From NCBI GenBank assembly GCA_964501265.1, contig CAZCSK010000012.1, positions 1 through 54,705 of the forward strand: a DNA stretch of 54,705 nucleotides, in the 5' to 3' direction. Position numbers and translations under genes: made by a program. Positions 1 through 7,912 of this stretch are shown piece after piece (position 1 is the first letter of the stretch; every line of letters starts with the position of its first letter). This DNA is from CAZCSK01 sp964501265. Lineage in GTDB: Bacteria > Actinomycetota > CADDZG01 > JAHWKV01. The notes below the pieces were generated by a model. That model had not been told where the DNA came from and made no database searches. It worked only from the letters and a program-made list of their open reading frames with translations.

Positions 1-707
1 TCTCGAATCACATTCGAGCCGAGGATGTCGCCGGGGTCGCAGGCACCACAGATGCGTGATGCAAGCTGGACGGTCGCTCCGAAAAGGTCCTCGTTCTCGG
101 TCACAGGCTCGCCTGCCGTGAGGCCTACGCGGACCCGCGAGCGAAGGGCAGTTTCACCGGAGGAGTCCTCGAATCCTTGCTGGATGTGAACGGAGCATCG
201 AGCAGCACCTACGACCGAATTAAAGCAGGCCATGATTCCGTCGCCCGTATGCTTGATTTCACGGCCCCCCGTCTTGCGCAACCCTTCCCGAACGATCGAG
301 TTGTGCTCCCGCACGATTTCCATTGCCTTATCGTCGCCAAGCTGCTGAGTCATGCTCGTGGACTCCACAAGGTCGGTAAAAAGAATTGCTCGAAGACCGC
401 TGTTCTCGATCGGCTCACCCGGTTCGGGCTCCTCGATTTTGCCAAGGAACTCTGAAACTCTGCGAGGGTCGACGTCGATAATTCGACTCGGTAACAGGCC
501 GTGGGCCTCCTTGTGCACGGCCACGGCCGCTTCTTTGTTTGGCGCATCGACCAAACAAAATGCAGTCTGCGTCTCAGAGTCGAACCAGTACGTGATGTAC
601 TTCACGCCATACTTTTTCTGGGCCTTCAGGTCGCTCACGTGAGCTGCGGCAACGTCATCAGCGGTAACACCGCCCAGGTTGTCGTGACGATCCATAAACA
701 AAGTCAT
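1..707 (-). CDS. DUF4242 - class III adenylate/guanylate cyclase, cut by window edge
   Basis: Reading the minus strand from ATG at 707 gives an open frame that runs off the window after about 235 codons. Residues 1 to about 90 resemble DUF4242 (start MTLFMDRHDNLGG). A class III nucleotide cyclase catalytic domain follows, with the two expected metal-binding Asp motifs, LFTDLVEST and HTGDGIMACF. Enzymes of this family make cAMP or cGMP from the nucleoside triphosphate; which one is not decided here. No membrane segment is visible, so the protein is probably soluble. There is no Shine-Dalgarno sequence before the ATG, but a TACAAT hexamer ends 10 bases upstream, which fits a leaderless transcript. 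The C-terminus lies outside the window. The family call is strong; nucleotide specificity and input signal are unknown. Confidence 0.85.
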   Translation of the reverse strand, partial: MTLFMDRHDNLGGVTADDVAAAHVSDLKAQKKYGVKYITYWFDSETQTAFCLVDAPNKEAAVAVHKEAHGLLPSRIIDVDPRRVSEFLGKIEEPEPGEPIENSGLRAILFTDLVESTSMTQQLGDDKAMEIVREHNSIVREGLRKTGGREIKHTGDGIMACFNSVVGAARCSVHIQQGFEDSSGETALRSRVRVGLTAGEPVTENEDLFGATVQLASRICGACDPGDILGSNVIR

Positions 708-716
708 AGCGTGGGC

Positions 717-722
717 ATTGTA
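717..722 (-). promoter_or_regulatory. -10 hexamer TACAAT before the cyclase gene
   Basis: TACAAT on the minus strand is separated from the ATG at 707 by 9 bases. Transcription would start at or next to the start codon. No convincing -35 was seen. Confidence 0.4.
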
Positions 723-781
723 CTCGACCTGCCCACTTGACCTTGACTTGCCCCGACTGCATGCTCTTCGTGAGCCACACC

Positions 782-787
782 TATAAT
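782..787 (+). promoter_or_regulatory. -10 hexamer TATAAT of the tRNA-Leu gene
   Basis: A perfect consensus TATAAT lies 12 bases before the tRNA 5' end. TTGACT at 743-748 is 33 bases upstream, too far to pair with it, so only the -10 is proposed. Confidence 0.5.
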
Positions 788-799
788 CTTCAAGTTCTC

Positions 800-884
800 G
801 TCGGAGTGGCGGAACTTGGTAGACGCGCTAGGTTGAGGGCCTAGTGAACTTAGGTTCATCGGGGTTCAAATCCCCGCTCCGACA
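800..884 (+). tRNA. tRNA-Leu (anticodon GAG)
   Basis: The cloverleaf can be folded by eye. The acceptor stem is GTCGGAG paired with CTCCGAC, followed by discriminator A. The anticodon stem is CTAGG/CCTAG around loop TTGAGGG (anticodon GAG, reading CUC/CUU Leu codons). The long variable arm is typical of class II tRNAs, and the T arm is CGGGG-TTCAAAT-CCCCG. CCA is not encoded. The dehydratase GTG start begins two bases after the discriminator. Confidence 0.95.
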
Positions 885-886
885 CT

Positions 887-1831
887 GTGACTTTAACGAG
901 GTCTGATATCAGGCAGGCGCGCGAGCGCATCCAACCGCACATCATTCGCACGCCTGTCTTCACATCTCGAACTCTAGGTGAGATGGCCCGCGTACGAATG
1001 CATCTGAAGGCTGAGCTGTTTCAAAAGACCGGTTCGTTCAAAGTGCGGGGCATCTTCAACAAGTTGCTAACGATGCCCAAAGAAGAGTTGGCTCGCGGCC
1101 TCATCTCGATTTCCGCTGGCAACGCCGCTGCGGCTCTCGCTTACGCCGCGTCGGTGGTCGGTACCAAGGCGACCATCGTGATGCCCGAAGGGGCAGCTCG
1201 ATCCAAGATCGAAGCCACGACAAGTTACGGAGGCGATGTGATCCTGACCGACGGCGACTTGATGGAACACTGCACCGCTATCCAAGCCGAACGGGGACTG
1301 ACTTTCGTTCATCCCTTCGACGATCCGCTCGTGATGGCGGGCCATGGGACCATAGGTCTCGAAATCCTCGAAGATGTCCCCGATGTTGAAGCGATCATCG
1401 TGCCCGTTGGCGGCGGAGGTTTGATCGGCGGCATAGCCGCGGCCATTAAGGCGGCAAAGCCCGACGTGAAGGTGATTGGGGTGGAGCCAGCCACTGCAAA
1501 CGCCATGACCCTCAGTCTGGCTGAGGGACAACCGGTTCACATCGGCCATCCTCAGTCGGTTGCCGATGGTCTGGCCGCTCCGTTCGCCGGCGTACATACC
1601 CTCGAACATGTACGGGAATTCGTCGACGAAGTCGTCGTGATAAATGACGACGACATACGCAGCGGGCTAAGGATGCTCTTGACGCGGGGCAAATTGGCCG
1701 CAGAGCCCGCGGGAGCTGCAGCCCTTGCAGCACTTCTTTGCGGAGCAGTGCAGCTGCCGATCGACTGCAATGTTGTCTGTATTGTGAGCGGCGGCAATGT
1801 CGACCTCGACGTTCTGAAGAGAGTGCTATGA
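887..1831 (+). CDS. Threonine/serine dehydratase-like PLP enzyme (fold type II)
   Basis: This 314-residue protein has the PLP lysine in GSFKVRG (Lys52), the SAGNAAAALAYAA substrate loop, and a glycine-rich phosphate-binding loop, VGGGGLIGG. These are the hallmarks of the threonine dehydratase / serine racemase family, which removes water and ammonia from hydroxy-amino acids or epimerises serine. There is no C-terminal ACT regulatory domain, so it resembles the short catabolic form. The GTG start is almost fused to the upstream tRNA. The stop overlaps the next gene by ATGA, so the two are probably co-translated. Its neighbours are a second homologue and an ornithine-cyclodeaminase-like gene, suggesting amino-acid catabolism; the substrate is not known. 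Confidence 0.88.
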   Translation: MTLTRSDIRQARERIQPHIIRTPVFTSRTLGEMARVRMHLKAELFQKTGSFKVRGIFNKLLTMPKEELARGLISISAGNAAAALAYAASVVGTKATIVMPEGAARSKIEATTSYGGDVILTDGDLMEHCTAIQAERGLTFVHPFDDPLVMAGHGTIGLEILEDVPDVEAIIVPVGGGGLIGGIAAAIKAAKPDVKVIGVEPATANAMTLSLAEGQPVHIGHPQSVADGLAAPFAGVHTLEHVREFVDEVVVINDDDIRSGLRMLLTRGKLAAEPAGAAALAALLCGAVQLPIDCNVVCIVSGGNVDLDVLKRVL

Positions 1832-2707
1832 AAACGATCCATGAGCGCGTGACTATCGACGATGCTCGAGCAGCCCAGAAACGGATTGCTCGCGACGCCC
1901 TGCGGACGCCTCTAGTTCGGTTGAACGTCGAGGTCGACGACAAGGAGATCTATCTCAAACTAGAGAACCTTCAACCGATCGGTTCGTTCAAGATTCGGGG
2001 CGCTTCGAACGCGATCGCGCTCGTCGAGAGCGATGATCTTCAGAAGGGGGTCTGGACGGCCAGCGCAGGCAACATGGCCCAGGGCGTCGCTTGGGTCGCA
2101 AGAAGATTGTGGGATCCCCTGCACGGTAGTGGTGCCTGATACAGCACCCCAGGCCAAGCGGGAAGCGATTCAGCGGCTAGAGGCCAAGACGATAGCCGTA
2201 CCTTTCGACGACTGGCTGGAGGTCTTCCGCACGCGTCGCTACGAGGGTTTAGACGGCCTGTTCGTTCACGCATTTAGCGATCGGGGAGTTATGGCCGGCA
2301 ACGCGACCATTGGCCTGGAGGTCATCGAGGATCTCCCGGACCTCGACGCCGTTGTCGTACCCTACGGCGGGGGCGGACTCATCAGCGGAATTGCATCGAT
2401 TATGCGAGAAGTTTCTCCCGATGTGAGGATTTTTGCTTCCGAAGTGGAAACCGCAGCTCCGCTAAGTGCTTCTTTGAGCGCTGGAAAGCCTGTCGAGTTC
2501 GAATACATCCCTAGTTTCATCGACGGGATCGGCGCTCCTTTTGTCTTCGACGAGATGTTCGAACTGGTCCGCCCATTGATCGACGGATCGTTGATTTCTA
2601 CCGTGCAAGAGGTGGCGGAGGCATTGCGCATGCTGATCGAACGCAATCACGTGGTTGCCGAGGGAGCAGGCGCAGTGGCCCAGATCCTCAGCGGCGAACA
2701 GCCTTGA
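1828..2707 (+). pseudogene. Second threonine dehydratase-like gene, frameshifted
   Basis: ATG at 1828 opens a frame that reads as a dehydratase through IGSFKIRGASNA (PLP lysine) and SAGNMAQGVAWVARRL, then goes off frame and stops near 2139. The rest of the protein continues in another frame from GIPCTVVVPDTAP through YGGGGLISG to a stop at 2705-2707. The two halves join perfectly if one T, at about 2110, is removed (TTG-T-GGG ATC CCC). The restored protein would have about 292 residues and every expected motif. It overlaps the upstream homologue by ATGA and the downstream gene by TTGA. The single-base change may be a sequencing or assembly error rather than true decay; the intact rest argues the gene was recently functional. 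Confidence 0.85.
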
Positions 2708-3551
2708 GCCATGAACCAGTCGTGACCCAGAGCCGAACCGAAGTCTTGATCCTCAATCAGCAGGACGTGAAGAGACTTTTGGATATCCCCGACATGCTCG
2801 ACGCGCTCGAACGCGCCTTCGTCGCATTCAGCGCGGGAAAGGCGTCTGTTCCTCCGCGAGTCGCGGCCCGCGCCGAGCGCGGCCTTCTGGGTGTCATGCC
2901 CGGATACCTTCCCGGAGTGGCGCTCGAAGCCAAGATCGTCTCGGTCTTTCCTGCCAACCACGAGCAAGGGCGGCCTTCACATCAAGGGCTGATCGCTCTG
3001 TTCGATGAAGATGACGGAACTCCGCTGGCGATCATGGATGGGATCTACGTCACTGCGATACGAACGGGTGGGGGTGCCGCAGTTTCGGCGCGAGCCTTAG
3101 CCCGCAAAGATTCGCGCGTACTAACGATCCTTGGAGCAGGAGCCCAAGGGCACTCACATCTGGCCACGCTTCCTCTAGTGCGAGAATTCGAGGAGATTCG
3201 GATCGCTTCGCGAAACCAACAGCGCGCGAACGATCTCGCCGCGGAGAATCCCCGCGCAAAGGTCGTGGAGAACTACTGCGACGCGGTGACGGGCGCCGAC
3301 GTTGTTTGCTGTTGCACCGACGCGCTTCGGAGAATCCACCTCCCGCGGGAGCATCGGAGCTTCAAGGAATCCCGCCCGAGAGTCTCACCGAGATGGGGGA
3401 GGTGCTTGTCGGCATCCGGCCCGGACGCCAGTCCGATGATGAGATTACCGTCTATAAATCCACTGGGCACGCCGTCGAAGATGCGGCCACGGCCAGGATG
3501 GTGTACGACCGAGCTTTGAAGGAGGGTGCGGGAATCAGGGTTTCCTTCTGA
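2704..3551 (+). pseudogene. Ornithine cyclodeaminase / mu-crystallin-like gene, frameshifted with internal loss
   Basis: A TTG start overlaps the upstream stop. The first 205 or so residues are a good ornithine cyclodeaminase/mu-crystallin family match, with the Rossmann glycine motif in ILGAGAQGHSH and GADVVCCCTDA. The true C-terminus, TEMGEVLVG to the stop at 3549-3551, lies in a different frame. The frame changes near 3320, just after the TDA codons. The residues there (SENPPPAGASELQG) look like the end of the normal middle part, so about 40 residues appear to be missing along with the shift. Family members are NAD(P)-dependent deaminating or imine-reducing enzymes acting on amino acids. 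Loss of the central piece suggests an inactive product or a local misassembly. Confidence 0.75.
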
Positions 3552-3565
3552 CCGTTTGGGCGAGT

Positions 3566-3571
3566 TAGTCT
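3566..3571 (+). promoter_or_regulatory. -10 hexamer TAGTCT before nadE
   Basis: TAGTCT is followed by six bases and then the ATG at 3578. No Shine-Dalgarno sequence is present. This fits leaderless transcription. Confidence 0.4.
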
Positions 3572-3577
3572 TGTTGC

Positions 3578-5344
3578 ATGATTCGGATTGCACTTGCTCA
3601 GGTCAACCCCACCGTCGGAGATCTTGATGGCAATCGAGGAATTGTCCAGGATGCTATTGAGCAAGCGAAGGCTTCGGGGGCGGGATTGGTCGCCTTTCCC
3701 GAGCTGGTTATCACGGGCTATCCACCAGAGGATCTGCTCCTCAAGCGCAGTTTCGTCGACGACAACCTAGCGGTTCTAAGCGAAATCGGCTCTTCAACTT
3801 CGGCAATCGTGGCCGTCGTCGGCTTTGTCGATTCCGAGGCAGGGCGCCTGTATAACGCCGCCGCAGTGATTGCGGACGGTCAAGTCAGGGGCGTTTACCG
3901 CAAGCACCATCTGCCGAACTACGGAGTCTTTGACGAGCACAGGTACTTCCAACCAGGGGACGGCCTGTTGCTGGGCCAAATCGGCGACCTCGTCTTTGGC
4001 GTTACCGTCTGCGAGGACCTCTGGGCGGACGACGGGCCGCACGCCGGTGCGGCTTCGGCGGGGGCTTCTTTGATCATCAACATCAACGGCTCGCCCTACC
4101 ACATGGGCAAGGGTGCGCAGCGCCACGCGCTACTTCGCGAGCGCGCGATCAAACACGGCGTAACGATCGCTTACGTCAACGCAGTTGGTGGCCAGGACGA
4201 GTTGGTTTTCGATGGGCAGTCTCTGGTCATCTCTCCTCAAGGAGAGCTGCTCGCGCGAGCGGTTCAATTCAAGGAGGAACTGCTCTTGGTTGACCTAGAT
4301 GAGACTAGGACACCCTCAGCCTCCGGACGAACACCAGCGAAAGAGGGGCTCCTTCTCATCAAGTTGCCGAACCCCGGGGCGGTCGCGGCAGCTCTCTTGG
4401 TTTCAGCAAAAGCTCCGGAGCTCGGCGAAGAGGCCGAGGTCTGGGGGGCGCTGGTCACTGGAGTTCGCGACTATCTTCGCAAGAACTCCTTCCAGCGCGC
4501 CGTCCTTGGAATATCGGGGGGCGTGGACTCAGCTCTGACCGCCGCCATCGGCGCTGAAGCGCTCGGCCCCGAACACCTGCTTGGGATTTTCAATCCCAGC
4601 GAATTTACCTCACGCCAAAGTTATGAAGACGCAGAGGCTTTGGCGAAGAACCTCCGGATCGAATTGGTCACGCTTCCGATAGATGATGCCTATCAGAGCA
4701 TGCGCAAGACTCTCGATCCGATTTTCGCTGGCACGGCGGAGGATGTAGCGGAGGAGAATCTTCAGTCGCGAGTTCGAGGCAATCTTTGGATGGCCATCAC
4801 GAACAAGTTTGGAGGAATCGTGCTTTCGACCGGGAACAAATCGGAGATGGCCGTTGGCTACGCTACCCTCTACGGCGATATGGCCGGGGGATTCGCAGTT
4901 CTGAAAGACATCCCCAAGACTCTCGTATACCGGCTTGCCCGATGGCGGAACGAACAATCGCCAATCATCCCTCAGCGCATCATCGAACGCGCGCCCACGG
5001 CGGAGCTAAGGGCAGATCAACTCGATTCCGATTCGCTGCCGCCGTACGAAATCCTCGACCCGATCCTCGAGGCGTACGTCGAGGACGATCTCAGCCTCGA
5101 TGAAATAGTGGCTAAGGGTTTCGATGAGTCGACCGTCCATCGGGTGGCCATGATGGTCGACCGAGCAGAATACAAACGCCGTCAGGCTCCGCCGGGGATC
5201 AAGATCACGGAGAGGGCTTTCGGCCGTGACCGCCGCCTGCCCATCACGAATCGATATCGCCTCGGGGGGACCGGGGGGGTAGCAGCCCCCTTAGATAAAG
5301 ACCCGCGCGCGCCAGAAGCTGCGAACCCCCCGGAATCAACTTGA
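3578..5344 (+). CDS. nadE: Glutamine-dependent NAD+ synthetase
   Basis: The 588-residue protein has two domains. The N-terminal nitrilase-type glutaminase shows the Glu (FPELVITGYPPEDL), Lys (YRKHHLPNYG) and Cys (VTVCEDLWADD) catalytic positions. The C-terminal synthetase carries the ATP P-loop GISGGVDSAL. It amidates nicotinic acid adenine dinucleotide to NAD+ in the cytoplasm, taking ammonia from glutamine. The usual family C-terminus, PITNRYR, ends at residue 561. The last 27 codons come from a dispersed GC-rich repeat (5264-5338) that also occurs inside helY, so the natural stop has been replaced. The stop overlaps the next gene's TTG start. Function is near certain; the effect of the added tail is unknown. 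Confidence 0.96.
   Translation: MIRIALAQVNPTVGDLDGNRGIVQDAIEQAKASGAGLVAFPELVITGYPPEDLLLKRSFVDDNLAVLSEIGSSTSAIVAVVGFVDSEAGRLYNAAAVIADGQVRGVYRKHHLPNYGVFDEHRYFQPGDGLLLGQIGDLVFGVTVCEDLWADDGPHAGAASAGASLIININGSPYHMGKGAQRHALLRERAIKHGVTIAYVNAVGGQDELVFDGQSLVISPQGELLARAVQFKEELLLVDLDETRTPSASGRTPAKEGLLLIKLPNPGAVAAALLVSAKAPELGEEAEVWGALVTGVRDYLRKNSFQRAVLGISGGVDSALTAAIGAEALGPEHLLGIFNPSEFTSRQSYEDAEALAKNLRIELVTLPIDDAYQSMRKTLDPIFAGTAEDVAEENLQSRVRGNLWMAITNKFGGIVLSTGNKSEMAVGYATLYGDMAGGFAVLKDIPKTLVYRLARWRNEQSPIIPQRIIERAPTAELRADQLDSDSLPPYEILDPILEAYVEDDLSLDEIVAKGFDESTVHRVAMMVDRAEYKRRQAPPGIKITERAFGRDRRLPITNRYRLGGTGGVAAPLDKDPRAPEAANPPEST
5264..5338 (+). repeat. Dispersed palindromic element, copy A (3' end of nadE)
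   Basis: This shares GGGGGGTAGCAGC at its left end and CGCCAGAAGCTGCGAACC at its right end with copies at 20231, 43574 and 47418. The middle differs most among the four copies. It is read as codons and supplies the last 26-27 residues of NadE (GGVAA...APEAANP). The ends are largely complementary, so the RNA can form a hairpin. Confidence 0.85.
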
Positions 5345-6150
5345 GACGGACTCTGCTGATACTTATTACTTTCGGTATTACACAAGCTTGCGCTTCTTTG
5401 CCTAGCCCCGAATCCCCGGCTCCGACGCGGGCCCGAGTCGGCCTCGAACAACAATCGGACTCATTGCGGGCGCTAGGCGTACCTGGTGCCGTCGAAACTA
5501 TTGAAACCGCGGCCGCCAAATTAGGTCGAGCAAGCGCCGACGAATCCTGCAGGACGCTGGACCGCTTGATTCACTCTTATTTACGGCCTGAGGATCCTTC
5601 AGCCCGCCTGCTCGAGTGCCGGCGGTTCCTGGCGCGTCTCAAGGGCTTCGATGCGCTCGGAGCGACTGCCTACGGGACCGGGGGAGTGATCGACGGCGTG
5701 ACCAACAAAGCGGCGGAGGGGGAGCGCGAAATCGCATTGCTGCTAGCCCTGGATTCGGACCGGCGTTTCAAACTGTTTGCCATTGGACCGGGACGGCCCG
5801 GAGGCACTATCGGTTCTGCCCAGCCAGACGCGCCTGCATTTGACTCCGCTGCCGCTGGAACCATTGAGGCGATTCGCGGAGGTGACTGCGCCACCTTATT
5901 CTCGCTAAGTCATCCGATCCTTGCGCCGGGCGCATCCGACGAGGCCACGTTTTGCGCCCAATATCAAAACGGCGGCTTCCAGGAAGCGCTAAAGGCCAAT
6001 CAAGGTGTGAGCCCGTTGCGTCTAGGGGGAAATGCTTTTTACGGCTTCTATGCGCTCGCTCTGGGGCCCGGGCGCTACTACACGCTTCTTCTCGGGCAAC
6101 TCGATGGCCGCCCGCTTTTTGGATCAGAGATAAGAGCGGAAATTTCGTGA
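5341..6150 (+). CDS. Putative secreted lipoprotein of unknown function
   Basis: A TTG start overlaps the nadE stop by four bases. The first 17 residues are basic then hydrophobic and end in a possible, non-consensus lipobox, ITQAC, followed by a Pro/Ser-rich stretch, so export and lipid anchoring are likely. The rest of the 269 residues has several Cys residues (near 73, 88, 181 and 203) that could form disulfides outside the cell. I recognise no family. The overlap with nadE suggests co-transcription but does not show a functional link. The alternative is a signal-peptide-cleaved soluble protein. Confidence 0.6.
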   Translation: MRRTLLILITFGITQACASLPSPESPAPTRARVGLEQQSDSLRALGVPGAVETIETAAAKLGRASADESCRTLDRLIHSYLRPEDPSARLLECRRFLARLKGFDALGATAYGTGGVIDGVTNKAAEGEREIALLLALDSDRRFKLFAIGPGRPGGTIGSAQPDAPAFDSAAAGTIEAIRGGDCATLFSLSHPILAPGASDEATFCAQYQNGGFQEALKANQGVSPLRLGGNAFYGFYALALGPGRYYTLLLGQLDGRPLFGSEIRAEIS

Positions 6151-6193
6151 GCCCGTCAGCGTAGTAGGCGGAACGGTCAGACCAGCGATCTCG

Positions 6194-7864
6194 CTACTTC
6201 GGCGAAACTTGGCAGGGCGCATCGGGCTTTTGCAATTCGTCGTCGCCCTCTGGCCATCCCCCGCTCCTAAAACGCGATCCGTCGCGTCCGAGCCTGTAAC
6301 AGCCGGAAGCGCCCTCACCTGCCGCCTGGCCTTGCGGGTCCCACCAAAGAGAGGCGGCGTCCTTAACGAACGAGTAGTTGCCTGCGGTTAGATATCCGGC
6401 TGGTCCAAAAGGATCGATACTTGCGTATGCCCGGATCGCGTGAAGTGTCTTGTCGATGTTGGCGGGAGTGAGTTTTGGCCCTGCGGCCTGGATTCCGTAG
6501 AACAACATCTTGAGAGCGTCGTAAAGGTAGGGCGCGTTTTGCGCAACCGTTTCTACAGGACAGTCGGGACATCCCTCGCGAAACGCCTGAAACCACTGCT
6601 GTTGAGGCACCTCATTCCGCCTATAGTCGAAGGTGATCCCGAAGGCGTGCCCCCACGCCGCCTGGTTGTAGGAGCGGGCGCTGATGTTGGTGTCAGGCCC
6701 CTGCGGGGCCTTGCTCCCGGGAACAAACCACTCGGGGAGCCATCCCATACCGTTCGCGTTCTCGGTTGCCGAAACATACTGACCTTGAGCCGCCAAGGCG
6801 ATGATCGTGGTCACTCCGTTCGACCTAAGTGTCGATAAAGCGTTCGTCATATTGGTGGTCTGGACCTGGTGCTCGACTTCTAGATTGCACTGGGCTTTCA
6901 CCTTCGACTTGATCAAGTCTCGCGTGAAGAAGTGCTCGCCGTCCGCCAAGAACCCGAACACCCGTGGTTGCCCCTGGGTCTTGGGGTCTCCGTGGAATCG
7001 GGCGGACCGGGAGGCAAGCTTGCGGCAAATGAAGCCGGCAGCAAGGCTTGCCTCATCCTCGAGATCTGGCATAAAGCCATAGACGTAGGGCGCGTACTCC
7101 GCATAGTTGGATCGGCGCAAACCTTCGTATCCGACGGTCACGATCTTGCGCTTCCCGCCGCCGATCGCGTAAGCGCCACCCCCTGTCAAAGGCGCCACTG
7201 CCAAAGCAAAAGGCTCCTTTTGCGTTTCGATCTGCGTGAGCTGGGTCTCGGGGTTTGAGCCCGTTGTCTGTCCGTGGTAGGCGTAGATCCGAGCAAGGCG
7301 GTTGTACGTCTGATAACGGTTGTTAAAGAAGCGGGCGTACGACTTGCAAGTCACGTCTGCGGGAGTGTCGCTCAGGACGAGAGCTTCGCTGCAGTCGACG
7401 AAGTACTTCTCGCTCTCCCCTGAACGGGCCTCGAAGTGCAAAACCGCTACGATTTCGTCCCGGGTAACACCGCGAGTGGTCGCACCGCCGTTGTTGCCTT
7501 GGTAGATCTGGACACAGGGCGGCGATCCAGGATCCTCCGTCTGTCGTGCTGGCTGGCCGACGCATCTTTTGTATGCCGGGCGGTTTGGGTCCGGCTTTGT
7601 AAGCGGCACTCTCGCCGTCGCGTCCGTTTGACCGGAACCGAACTCGAGATCTCCACTCGTCGACTCACCAGATTGCGGAATAGGAGGAGCAAATTCGGCC
7701 TGGCCGGGCGGCTGCGCAACGGGAACCTGCAGCGCTGAGGGGAGGAAGAAAGCAAGAGCCCCCGCGGCCAGGATCAACGCAAGAGGCAGGTAGCGGCGCA
7801 GGGATCCTCCGCGCTTCCGCCGTTGAGCTTTACCGCTGCCCTTGGTCAACTCAGTTGCCCCCAT
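6194..7864 (-). CDS. Type I periplasmic substrate-binding protein (branched-chain amino-acid ABC type), orphan
   Basis: The 556-residue protein has a basic N-terminus and one hydrophobic segment (about residues 25-46, with no clear cleavage site or lipobox), then a Pro/Thr-rich linker, then a leucine-binding-protein-like fold (RDEIVAVLHFE, SNGVTTIIALAAQGQYVSAT, NAPYLYDALKMLFYGIQAAG). Such proteins capture a ligand outside the membrane and deliver it to LivHMGF-type transporters or to a sensor. No permease or ATPase gene is adjacent; the nearest set is 27 kb away at 32-36 kb. Several Cys pairs (RCVGQ...PPCVQ, GCPDCPV) suggest disulfides. It shares general layout with the binding protein at 36.7 kb. 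The ligand is unknown. The downstream convergent gap to the lipoprotein is only 43 bases. Confidence 0.8.
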   Translation of the reverse strand: MGATELTKGSGKAQRRKRGGSLRRYLPLALILAAGALAFFLPSALQVPVAQPPGQAEFAPPIPQSGESTSGDLEFGSGQTDATARVPLTKPDPNRPAYKRCVGQPARQTEDPGSPPCVQIYQGNNGGATTRGVTRDEIVAVLHFEARSGESEKYFVDCSEALVLSDTPADVTCKSYARFFNNRYQTYNRLARIYAYHGQTTGSNPETQLTQIETQKEPFALAVAPLTGGGAYAIGGGKRKIVTVGYEGLRRSNYAEYAPYVYGFMPDLEDEASLAAGFICRKLASRSARFHGDPKTQGQPRVFGFLADGEHFFTRDLIKSKVKAQCNLEVEHQVQTTNMTNALSTLRSNGVTTIIALAAQGQYVSATENANGMGWLPEWFVPGSKAPQGPDTNISARSYNQAAWGHAFGITFDYRRNEVPQQQWFQAFREGCPDCPVETVAQNAPYLYDALKMLFYGIQAAGPKLTPANIDKTLHAIRAYASIDPFGPAGYLTAGNYSFVKDAASLWWDPQGQAAGEGASGCYRLGRDGSRFRSGGWPEGDDELQKPDAPCQVSPK

Positions 7865-7912
7865 CTAAAGCGTTCAGCAGATTGTACTTAAAGCCTCACG
7901 GTGTGCGGGGGC

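Noticed and set aside
177..740. Three overlapping plus-strand open frames near the left edge
   Set aside because: They are shadows of the minus-strand DUF4242-cyclase gene, whose reading shows clear conserved motifs.
743..787. TTGACT plus TATAAT as a full promoter for the tRNA
   Set aside because: The spacing is 33 bases, about twice the functional distance.
887..3551. Assignment of the three genes as an ectoine-utilisation (EutB/EutC) set
   Set aside because: The gene types match, but no ectoine hydrolase or other pathway gene is present, and both later genes are broken.
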